In this document: piece by piece, positions 1-6,454 of the stretch | Layout: each line of letters begins with the position of its first letter | Numbering within the stretch: position 1 is the first letter of the stretch | Source of the DNA: Alphaproteobacteria bacterium | GTDB taxonomy: Bacteria > Pseudomonadota > Alphaproteobacteria > Micavibrionales > UBA2020 | DNA: 15,688 nucleotides | Direction of reading: 5' to 3' | Assembly: GCA_018971405.1 (NCBI GenBank) | Contig: JAGXAX010000005.1 | Coordinates: 1-15,688, forward strand | The notes under the pieces: model-generated | Database searches by the model: none | What the model saw: the letters and a program-made list of their open reading frames with translations, nothing else | What the model was told of the DNA's origin: nothing | Position numbers and translations under genes: made by a program

Positions 1-219
1 GAAAACGCCCTTGTAGAAAGCATGCCTGAACCACAAGAGGAGAAAAACCAAGATCGGAAAGATCGTGAAGAGGGAGGAAAAGGCCATGATGACAGCCGAG
101 ATGGCGACATAGAACATGGCGGCGCCGTCAGGAACGCTGGGAAAGGCGCTGTTGCCGCCGCGCTGCCGCGGCAGGAGAAATGTTCCGGGGAGAGGCTTTT
201 GCGTTGTTTCCTTTACCAT
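1..219 (-). CDS. N-terminal fragment of a membrane protein, possibly the polysaccharide polymerase
   Basis: This is the first 73 codons of a gene read on the minus strand and open at the window edge. The ATG at 217-219 overlaps the stop of the PP-loop gene by 7 bp (ATGGTAA), which points to translational coupling in the same operon. About 32 polar residues rich in Arg, Pro and Gly come first (MVKETTQKPL...). A strongly hydrophobic stretch of about 27 residues follows (roughly residues 35-61, ending ...LVFLLLWF) and then basic HAFYKG, so a cytosolic N-tail followed by a membrane helix is likely. No family motif is visible in this short piece. Because the operon so far lacks a Wzy/ExoQ-type polymerase or a flippase, one of those is a reasonable guess from context only. 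The long polar leader is uncommon for such proteins, and a later start at the Met around residue 35 is possible. Confidence 0.6.
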   Translation of the reverse strand, partial: MVKETTQKPLPGTFLLPRQRGGNSAFPSVPDGAAMFYVAISAVIMAFSSLFTIFPILVFLLLWFRHAFYKGVF

Positions 220-1550
220 GCGAGGCATCCGTTGATGAAGCGGGCGAGCGCTCTGTGGCGCAGCAGCGCAGGAATGATCCGCATGGAGAACTGCTGCGCC
301 GCGGCGGCCGGCAGCAGGGCGGCGATGCACCGCACGGCGAGCGGCACGCGATAGCCCTCTTCAGCGATCAGGCGCCGGATCTCCTTCGCGTAGATCGATT
401 TCCCGCCAATGGCTTCCACGAGATAAAGATTGTCGAAGGTCGCGAAGGAGCGGAGGTCGAAGACCTTGCCGTATTCCTCCAGCCTGCCCAGTATTTTCAG
501 CGTTGTGGCCGTACGGATGCATTTCCAGCAGACGCCGCAATTCGCGATGCCGTCCGGCGCGTTATGCGGTGACACGCAAACGTCGAGATAGTGGCGGCTT
601 TCCTCTACCTCGGCCACGCGCCGCGTCTTCTCGACGCGGCTGTGCTGTCCACCGCTCCCCATGCATTCGATGCGCTCCGTGCCGAGCAGCGGGAGGATGA
701 CGGGTTCGAGATGTGACATGTTGCTGTCAGGCCCCAGCTTCGTTTCGGAGAGCGGGTAGCCCGAGGCATAGAGGAATTTCCCGATTCTCTTCTGCATCAG
801 CAGGGCGACGGCGACGTTGCGCAGCGTATGAGTCAGCTCGAATTTTTTGCCCAGGAATTCGTCGAGGCTGGAATCGACGGCAATCACCGGTTTCCCGAGC
901 TTCTTCGCGCATTCCCGCAAGCGCGTGTAACGCCGCAGAAACAGCGCGCGGTCGGCGTTTGGCGTCATCTGCCCGTGGGCGCCGACATTGTTGAAGATGA
1001 AGTGCGTGAGGCTGAAAGCATCCGGCACGCGGCCCTGCGCGTGGTCGTAATAGTTGCAGAAGGAATCTATGCCGCCGGAGAATCCCGCAGCGACGCCAGC
1101 GCCGCCGGATGCAGCGGGCGTGAAACCATGAGGGATGACGCGCGTCAGCGGCGGTCTTTCGAAATATCCGGCGAGGATGGGGATGAGCGAACGGGAGAGA
1201 TTGTAGAACAGTCTTGCGGACATCGGCCATTCCAGCCGCATGTTCCTGCCCTGCAGGATGGCGGGAACAAGGCTGGCGACGACGAAGGCATCGAGCGTGT
1301 CGGCGGCGAGATAATCCTTGTAATCCTCCTCGACCTCGAACCACAGGGTTTTGACGTCGGCGCCGACGCGGATCTCTGCTGCCAGACGCGCTCTGCCGTT
1401 GCCCGCCGAAAGGACGGGCGGGCTGATGACGATTTCTTCCCGGTCGGCTCCGGCGTTAGCGTTTGCGGGTACGCTTTGCGAAATGGCGGTGCTGAACCCT
1501 TCAAAAAACCTGTTCGCGTTCCGCGCCCTGACGTTTACGGCTGTTGGCAT
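213..1550 (-). CDS. PP-loop ATP pyrophosphatase with QueC-like zinc site
   Basis: The product is 445 residues. Residues 158-163 read SGGIDS, the PP-loop that binds the ATP pyrophosphate in adenylating enzymes (QueC, asparagine synthetase, tRNA thiolases). Near the C-terminus Cys325, Cys338, Cys341 and Cys344 form C-X12-C-X2-C-X2-C, which resembles the zinc knuckle of 7-cyano-7-deazaguanine synthase QueC (C-X8-C-X2-C-X2-C). Residues 1-145 form an extra N-terminal domain I do not recognise, so the protein is about twice QueC length. There is no signal peptide, so it is probably cytosolic. I chose the ATG at 1550 because AGGAAGG lies just upstream; a longer reading to 1619 has no such support and would overlap exoO. 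It lies 17 bp after exoO and overlaps the next gene by 7 bp. An adenylation-dependent step (amidation, thiolation or nitrile formation) is inferred from the fold; the substrate is unknown. It is not part of the classical succinoglycan pathway. Confidence 0.82.
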   Translation of the reverse strand: MPTAVNVRARNANRFFEGFSTAISQSVPANANAGADREEIVISPPVLSAGNGRARLAAEIRVGADVKTLWFEVEEDYKDYLAADTLDAFVVASLVPAILQGRNMRLEWPMSARLFYNLSRSLIPILAGYFERPPLTRVIPHGFTPAASGGAGVAAGFSGGIDSFCNYYDHAQGRVPDAFSLTHFIFNNVGAHGQMTPNADRALFLRRYTRLRECAKKLGKPVIAVDSSLDEFLGKKFELTHTLRNVAVALLMQKRIGKFLYASGYPLSETKLGPDSNMSHLEPVILPLLGTERIECMGSGGQHSRVEKTRRVAEVEESRHYLDVCVSPHNAPDGIANCGVCWKCIRTATTLKILGRLEEYGKVFDLRSFATFDNLYLVEAIGGKSIYAKEIRRLIAEEGYRVPLAVRCIAALLPAAAAQQFSMRIIPALLRHRALARFINGCLAW

Positions 1551-1567
1551 GTCGCCTTCCTTTCTGG

Positions 1568-2500
1568 TTATGATGATAGGGGGATAAATTTTTGTGCGCG
1601 CGCCCATGCCGGCCGCCACAAATGGCGGGCGGCCAGCGGCGCGCTTGCCGCCATCCGCAGCGCAGAGGGAAGGTCGCGGTTCTTGATCGCTTCCACAAGG
1701 CAGGCGTAGGCATGGGCCTCCTTCAGGCCGGTGGAGCGCTTTTCCTGCGCCTTTTGCGCGGCGGCAGAAAGCCTGTGCGCCGAAATAAACAGTCCGTCGG
1801 CGGAGATGATGCGCCGGATGTCCGCACTGGTCAGGCGGTGCGAGACGGAACCTGCGCGGGCCGTGTACGAATATCCCTCCGCCGGATCGACGGCACAGCG
1901 CGCGCCTTGGGCAAGGGCGCGTGCCAGCAGAAAATAATCCTCGCCGATGCGCAGGCCTTCTGGATAGCGAAGCCCTTTGTAGCGGAGAAATGCGGCGGAG
2001 AAGACAGGCTTCATGTATCCCAGTGCATAGCCGCCCGCAAGAGAACTGTTTCCGGCGATGAAATCCGCCAGCCCGAGCGTGCCGAGCCGTGTGAGGCGGG
2101 CGGAGGAAAACATCGGGAAGATCGCACCGTCGCTTTCGCGGCAGACCGAAAGATTGTCGACGGCGATGTCCGCCTCTTGCACGTCGGACAGTTGCGAGAG
2201 ACGCGCCAACCGTCCGGGCAGGAAGGCGTCGTCGCCGTCGAGAACGACGATCCGGCGGCCGGAAGCGGCGCTGATGCCTGCGTTGCGCGCCGCACCGGGA
2301 CCGCGGTTTTCATCAAGGCGGATGGACAGAAGGCGCGGGTCGCCTATCCGCGAGACGACGTTCCGCGTGCCGTCCGTGGAAGCGTCGTCGACCACGATGA
2401 CTTCCATGGTCTCTGCTTGCGCAAGCGCGCTGTTCACGGCTCTTTCGATGTAATGTTCCACGTTATGGGCGGCGATAATCACGGAAATATCGGCGGACAT
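1568..2500 (-). CDS. exoO: ExoO-type family 2 glycosyltransferase
   Basis: The product is 310 residues with a GT-A fold. It starts with the family 2 opening ISVIIAAHN and has VVDDASTDGT near residue 40, the metal/nucleotide-sugar motif D88-G-D90-D91, and a GEDY motif with E187-D188 as likely acceptor-side catalytic residues. The stretch around 115-165 (AVDNLSV, GYMKPVF) resembles S. meliloti ExoO as I recall it. In succinoglycan synthesis ExoO adds the fifth sugar, a beta-1,6-linked glucose that starts the side chain, onto the undecaprenyl-PP-linked tetrasaccharide at the inner membrane. No transmembrane helix is visible, so it is probably membrane-associated. The start at 2500 follows AAAGGAAG. 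It overlaps the end of exoM by 22 bp and precedes the PP-loop gene by 17 bp. The order after exoM matches S. meliloti. Donor and linkage are inferred from the family. Confidence 0.9.
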   Translation of the reverse strand: MSADISVIIAAHNVEHYIERAVNSALAQAETMEVIVVDDASTDGTRNVVSRIGDPRLLSIRLDENRGPGAARNAGISAASGRRIVVLDGDDAFLPGRLARLSQLSDVQEADIAVDNLSVCRESDGAIFPMFSSARLTRLGTLGLADFIAGNSSLAGGYALGYMKPVFSAAFLRYKGLRYPEGLRIGEDYFLLARALAQGARCAVDPAEGYSYTARAGSVSHRLTSADIRRIISADGLFISAHRLSAAAQKAQEKRSTGLKEAHAYACLVEAIKNRDLPSALRMAASAPLAARHLWRPAWARAQKFIPLSS

Positions 2501-3405
2501 GTTTCTTCCTTTCTCTTGCGTGCCATCAGACGGGATGCGGCGCCGGCGTGCAGCGCGCCGCGCAGGGTCCAGAACCGCACCGCCCGTCCACGCGAAAAAT
2601 TGAGCAGCGACAGGGACAGGCAAAACGCGGCCTTGGCGGCGGCGAGCGCGGCGTTTTTTACGCGCATTGATGCGTCCGGCGCGGCCTCCAGCAGCAGAAG
2701 GCCGTGGGTCTGGCCGAAGCGGAAACGCCGCCGCAGCAGCCAGAGAAAACGCTCGCGTTCTTCCGGCACGTTTTCGGTGACAAGTGCGCCTCCTGCAAAA
2801 ACGATGCGGCCGCCTGCTCCGACAAATTCGTGGAAATAGGCCGTATCTTCCCCGCCGCACCGGCCGAGGTCCTCGCGAAAGCGCAGCTCCGGCGCGCTTC
2901 CGCGTCTCAAGAGAACGTTGCCTGCGCCGCCGCTGACGATTTTTCCGTTTTTCCAGACCGGCAGCGAGGAATGGAAATCGCCTTCCTTCAGCCAGGCCGG
3001 AGATTCCGGCCGGTAGACTGCGCGCACGGGGCCGAGCGCGGCGTCCGCCCCCGTTTTTTCAAGTGCTTCGGTCAGAGCGGCGAGCCAGTGCGGGCTTGCC
3101 CTTTCGTCGTCGTCGATGAAGGCGATGAGCGGTGCCGTCGCCAGTGCGAGGCAGGCGTTGCGCGCGATCGAGATGTTGCGTGCTGGTGCATGAACATAAG
3201 TGCATTGCAGGGCATGACGCTGCGCGGCGTCCGCGACCGTCGCCCGCGCCGCCGGGTGGTCGTCGTTGTCGGCGACGATGACGCGGATTTTTTGCGCGGG
3301 GTCGAGGTTTTGCCGCGCGACGGACGCCAGCGTCGCCGCGAGATGCGGACGGCGGAAGGTGCAAATGCAGACATCGATATCCGCTGCGGGAAGATTTTCC
3401 GTCAT
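2479..3405 (-). CDS. exoM: ExoM-type family 2 glycosyltransferase
   Basis: The product is 308 residues, the usual ExoM length (about 309). Characteristic ExoM features are the opening IDVCICTFRRP (10-20), VIVADND (43-47), NISIARN (77-83), the triple aspartate motif FIDDDE (96-101), GDFHSSLPVW (142-151), GGEDT with E186-D187 and RRFRFGQTHG further on. In succinoglycan synthesis ExoM adds the fourth sugar, a beta-1,4 glucose, to the lipid-linked trisaccharide on the cytosolic face. The C-terminal part is hydrophobic and basic and may bind the membrane. The ATG at 3405 overlaps the stop of exoA as ATGA, and GAGGGGGG stands at Shine-Dalgarno distance. A longer reading upstream would run inside exoA and is not needed. 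Its neighbours (exoA before, exoO after) agree with the call. The glycosidic linkage in this organism is inferred. Confidence 0.92.
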   Translation of the reverse strand: MTENLPAADIDVCICTFRRPHLAATLASVARQNLDPAQKIRVIVADNDDHPAARATVADAAQRHALQCTYVHAPARNISIARNACLALATAPLIAFIDDDERASPHWLAALTEALEKTGADAALGPVRAVYRPESPAWLKEGDFHSSLPVWKNGKIVSGGAGNVLLRRGSAPELRFREDLGRCGGEDTAYFHEFVGAGGRIVFAGGALVTENVPEERERFLWLLRRRFRFGQTHGLLLLEAAPDASMRVKNAALAAAKAAFCLSLSLLNFSRGRAVRFWTLRGALHAGAASRLMARKRKEETCPPIFP

Positions 3406-4406
3406 GGCGCCCCCCTCAGCGTGTCGAAAAGGCCGCGCATGAATCCCGATGACCAGCCAAGATGCATCAGCATGGCGGCGGGGCCGGACAGAACAATCTC
3501 CGCCCGCCGCGCGCGGATGCCCAGAGCAAGGCCGTAGGCAAGGCATACGGACATCCACAAAACCGCGGGCAGGGCTGCAGTCCATGTAAAAAAAGACAGC
3601 GGCGCGAGCGCGAGCGCGGGCGCGACGGCCAGCGGGGCCATCTGGCGCAGGCGCGGAATGGTCCGGTGCTTGACGACGGTACGCGCGCGGCCATGGCCGA
3701 AGTGGAAATACTGGCGGAAGAGAAGCGACGGCTTTACGCGCGGATAATAGGTGAGCGCCGTCTTTCCCGTCAGCCATATTTTATGCCCCGCACGACACAA
3801 GCGGATGTCCAGCTCCGCATCCTCGTTGTGGGAAAAATTTTCGTCATAGCCGCCTACGGCGCGGAAAATATCGAGGCGGATGAGCGCGTGATGCCCGTGA
3901 TCGACCCATTTTCCCGTGCCGACTGCACGGCGGTGAGCGGCACCGCCGTTGCCGAGGATCGAATTCTGCGCGGCGGCGGCGGCGCGCTGGAAAACGGTTT
4001 CCCCGGCGGTATGCATGGAAACGACGACGGCGCCTGCGCCGGTGTCTTTCTGCTCCGCGACGAGGGTTTGGCAGTAATCCGGGGGATAGTCCGCATGGCA
4101 GTCGAGCCGGAGCAGCAGGCGCGCGCTTCTGCCGTAAATTTCAACCGCCAGATTGACGGCAGCGCTTTGCAGGCGTTTCGGGTTGTGCAGATATATAACG
4201 TTCGGAAATTCCACTGCCAGTTTTCGCGCGATGGGCGGCGTCCTGTCCGTGCTGCCGCCGTCAGCGATGACGAGAAGGAACGATGGCGAAGAAAAATTGC
4301 CGATGATGTTCCGGACGACGCGCTCGATGTGACGCTCCTCGTTCAGGCACGGAATGACGGCGATGATATCGGGCGCGTCATTGTGATGCGCAGCGGATTT
4401 ATGCAT
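3402..4406 (-). CDS. exoA: ExoA-type family 2 glycosyltransferase with C-terminal membrane helices
   Basis: The product is 334 residues, close to ExoA (about 330). The N-terminal GT-A domain carries IIAVIPCLNEE (14-24), IADGGSTDRT near 48-57, a LLRLDCHADYP segment as the DxD-like site and HNEDAELDIRLCRAG with the conserved ED. After about residue 255 come two or three hydrophobic stretches (APLAVAPALALAPLSFF, LPAVLWMSVCLAYGLALG), consistent with anchoring in the inner membrane. In succinoglycan synthesis ExoA adds the first glucose (beta-1,3) to the lipid-linked galactose. The start ATG at 4406 overlaps the exoL stop by 8 bp (ATGCATAA). A GGGGAA stretch lies upstream but is a modest ribosome site, so coupling to exoL translation is likely. 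The stop overlaps the exoM start by 4 bp. Assignment rests on motifs, length and synteny; the sugar specificity is inferred. Confidence 0.87.
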   Translation of the reverse strand: MHKSAAHHNDAPDIIAVIPCLNEERHIERVVRNIIGNFSSPSFLLVIADGGSTDRTPPIARKLAVEFPNVIYLHNPKRLQSAAVNLAVEIYGRSARLLLRLDCHADYPPDYCQTLVAEQKDTGAGAVVVSMHTAGETVFQRAAAAAQNSILGNGGAAHRRAVGTGKWVDHGHHALIRLDIFRAVGGYDENFSHNEDAELDIRLCRAGHKIWLTGKTALTYYPRVKPSLLFRQYFHFGHGRARTVVKHRTIPRLRQMAPLAVAPALALAPLSFFTWTAALPAVLWMSVCLAYGLALGIRARRAEIVLSGPAAMLMHLGWSSGFMRGLFDTLRGAP

Positions 4407-5553
4407 GGACAGGTTCCCCGGGCGAGTGCGAGAGGGATGCCAGATAGCCGACAAGCGACCGGCAGTCGTCCTCGTCATGACGCCATTGCGCACGTGGCGT
4501 TTGCGTGGCACGTTCTTCCAGCGCGCGGTAACGGTCTGCCGTCAGGGTATCGAAGAAGCGCGGCAGTGATAAACGCAAGGGATCCTCCAGCGTCACGCCG
4601 GCGCCGATCTGGTCGAGAAAGACGCCGGTGAAGACGGATTTCAGCGCGACCGGAACAGCATCGAACAGCCCGCCTTCGTAAAGTCTGTTGGGCAGCAACA
4701 GGGATGAATTGCCGTCTTCCTCATAAAAATCCACCGCCCAGCTGAAATGTATGCTGCGGTAGAGCGCAGGCAGGTCTTCTGGATACCGATACGCACCCGT
4801 GAAATGCATGCCGCGCGTGCGGGAAACCACATCTTGAAAATCCGGAATTTGATCAAGCGCAGGGCGTCCGCGGATGACGATTTCGACGGCGCCGTTGCTT
4901 CGCCGAGCGAGGTCGGAAAGGATCATGAGGCTTTTGCGGCAGCGGATGACGCCGAACCAGCCGATCTTCCACGGCGGTCCGGCCGGCCTTTTTGGCCATG
5001 CGTTTTGCGCGGGAATTTTTCCCTGCGGGTCGTAAACCTTGTTTTCAATCAGCCGGACCGGCGTCGCATGACGAGAAAAATGCGCTGCGATGAATCCCGG
5101 TGAACTGGTGATGAGGGCTGTAGCCTTTTTTACAAGCAGCTCTTCGATGCGGCGCAGCAGGCGTCCGGTTGGACCTTTGTCGAACAGCAGACGGTGAATA
5201 TCGAGGCTTTCATAAACAAGGGTTGTCGCGGGAAAAATGGCGGCATGTCGCGCGCCGATTGCCAGCATTTCGAGGTTGCGGGCGACGATCACGTCCGCTT
5301 CCGCAAAAGCGGCGTTGCGGAGCGGTAACAATATATAACGCAGCGTCGCCGCAATCCTCCGCACGAACCTGCCGTCGTATGTCCGCCCGAGATCGACCGG
5401 TACATGGCCCGCGACGTCGCGCACGGGCTGCGGTGTACGGCGAAATCCGGCTACGGAAAGAATTGCGCCGCCGTCGCGCAGCATCGCGACCCGCTTGTGG
5501 ACGGCGGCATCCGCGAGATCGTGCGCGAGGTAAATGATTTTCGGCTTCCTCAT
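4399..5553 (-). CDS. exoL: ExoL-type glycosyltransferase
   Basis: The product is 384 residues and soluble, with a GT-B-like layout. The N-terminal half opens with IIYLAHDLADAAVHKRVAML and GFRR and includes ADVIVARNLEMLAIG. A second Rossmann-like part begins near GPPWKIGWFGVIRCRKSL and ends with SWAVDFYEEDGNSSLLLPNRLYEGG, where a glutamate of the NRLYEGG stretch is in the position of the donor-binding Glu of GT4-like enzymes. In succinoglycan synthesis ExoL adds the third sugar, a beta-1,4 glucose. The opening and the VHDL/AHDL pattern agree with ExoL as I recall it. The ATG at 5553 overlaps the exoK stop (ATGA), and the stop overlaps exoA by 8 bp. The ribosome site is weak (GGGAAC), so coupling to exoK translation is likely. 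No membrane segment is obvious. Confidence 0.86.
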   Translation of the reverse strand: MRKPKIIYLAHDLADAAVHKRVAMLRDGGAILSVAGFRRTPQPVRDVAGHVPVDLGRTYDGRFVRRIAATLRYILLPLRNAAFAEADVIVARNLEMLAIGARHAAIFPATTLVYESLDIHRLLFDKGPTGRLLRRIEELLVKKATALITSSPGFIAAHFSRHATPVRLIENKVYDPQGKIPAQNAWPKRPAGPPWKIGWFGVIRCRKSLMILSDLARRSNGAVEIVIRGRPALDQIPDFQDVVSRTRGMHFTGAYRYPEDLPALYRSIHFSWAVDFYEEDGNSSLLLPNRLYEGGLFDAVPVALKSVFTGVFLDQIGAGVTLEDPLRLSLPRFFDTLTADRYRALEERATQTPRAQWRHDEDDCRSLVGYLASLSHSPGEPVHA

Positions 5554-6290
5554 GGCTTGTTCCCGTGCGGCGCGTAACTGACCCAGGCAATATCCGCGGT
5601 TGCGGGTTTTTTATAAATGAAAGGACCCATCCACGCATTCTCTGCGGCTGCGCCGGACCATAGGCTCAGGTAAATACGCATGGCATTGTCCGGCATCGGC
5701 GCGCCGGTGGTGGTTTCATGCACCAGACGGCCATCGACGTACCAGTGGATGGCCGAAGGACTCCACGCAAAAGCATAATCGTGAAATGCCGCCGCAGCGT
5801 CGTAGCCGAGCGGAACGACGGTATGGTCGAGCTTTTTTCCGTGACGCCAGTAGGTGACTTCGACGGCGTGCGTGTCCCTGCCGAGGAATTCGAAATCGAT
5901 TTCGTCGTGCGACGGCACGCCAACGGGAGGGCCGACGTAAACGAAGAAGGCGGTATTGAGCCCGCTGCCTTCGGCGGCGCGGAGGCGGGCTTCGTAGCGG
6001 CCGTAGCGCGTGAGCGCGGCGCTGTGAATTTCGGCGCAGCCGTAGTGGCGCAGTTTTCCGCCCTTATCCGAAAGGCGTAACCGTAAATTGCCATGCGTGG
6101 CGGACAGGGCGTCTGCACGCCATTCGCAGGACTGCCAGTCGCCATTGGCCCAGCCGTCGGAAACGCGCCAATGCGCGCGGTCCAGACGTGGATAGGCGGA
6201 GAAGAATGGCAGTTGCCCCGCTGAGGACGCTCGCGCTTCCGCTGTCAACAGCAGTAGGACGGCACCGAGACAATAGACGAACTTTCTCAT
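5550..6290 (-). CDS. exoK: ExoK-type GH16 endo-beta-glycanase
   Basis: The product is 246 residues including a signal peptide (MRKFVYCLGAVLLLLTAEARA, probable cut after ARA at residue 21). The mature part is one GH16 jelly roll: substrate-cleft pattern around LNTAFFVYVGPP, then HDEIDFEFLG with E130, D132 and E134 as nucleophile, helper and acid/base of the short ExDxE form used by lichenase/ExoK-type enzymes, then WSPSAIHWYVDG and MRIYLSLWSG. ExoK in rhizobia cuts nascent succinoglycan in the periplasm or outside the cell. The start at 6290 is preferred over 6317 because it gives a clean signal peptide; its ribosome site (TGGGTG) is weak. It is the first gene of the minus-strand operon and overlaps exoL by 4 bp. 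All catalytic residues are present. Confidence 0.9.
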   Translation of the reverse strand: MRKFVYCLGAVLLLLTAEARASSAGQLPFFSAYPRLDRAHWRVSDGWANGDWQSCEWRADALSATHGNLRLRLSDKGGKLRHYGCAEIHSAALTRYGRYEARLRAAEGSGLNTAFFVYVGPPVGVPSHDEIDFEFLGRDTHAVEVTYWRHGKKLDHTVVPLGYDAAAAFHDYAFAWSPSAIHWYVDGRLVHETTTGAPMPDNAMRIYLSLWSGAAAENAWMGPFIYKKPATADIAWVSYAPHGNKP

Positions 6291-6454
6291 GAAACACCCA
6301 TTGCATGCCGCGCGCATTTTTGCGGAGGCTCGACCGGGTATAACGCCGTGCGTGCCGCGACGGTTCCGCGCGGATAAAAAAATATTTCATTTGATAATGC
6401 GCCGATAAACGCATAGCGTTTTCATCACTCAACCACAAAACAGCGAGGCACCGG
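6291..6454. promoter_or_regulatory. Divergent promoter region between exoK and the PCP gene
   Basis: 164 bp separate two divergent starts, so promoters for both operons must lie here or nearby. The centre (6373-6398) is AT-rich against a GC-rich background, including a run of seven A. An inverted repeat AAACGC-ATA-GCGTTT lies at 6407-6421, 33 bp before the PCP start, and could be an operator. TTGATA at 6391 and TATAAC at 6340 are the best hexamer-like elements, but I find no convincing -35/-10 pair on either strand. GAGG at 6444-6447 is the likely ribosome site of the plus-strand gene. Confidence 0.4.

Noticed and set aside
22..354. Plus-strand frame of 110 codons at the window start
   Set aside because: The minus strand here encodes a coupled membrane protein start and the PP-loop C-terminus; the plus frame is charged and repetitive without motif.
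828..1709. Open frame of 293 codons on the plus strand
   Set aside because: It runs antisense through the PP-loop gene and the end of exoO, has no recognisable motif, and is explained by the GC-rich antisense frame.
1592..2839. Open frame of 415 codons on the plus strand
   Set aside because: It is antisense to exoO and exoM, whose motifs and ribosome sites are clear; the predicted protein is Arg/Ala-rich without a family pattern.
3462..4631. Open frame of 389 codons on the plus strand
   Set aside because: It is antisense to exoA and the end of exoL and has low-complexity basic composition.
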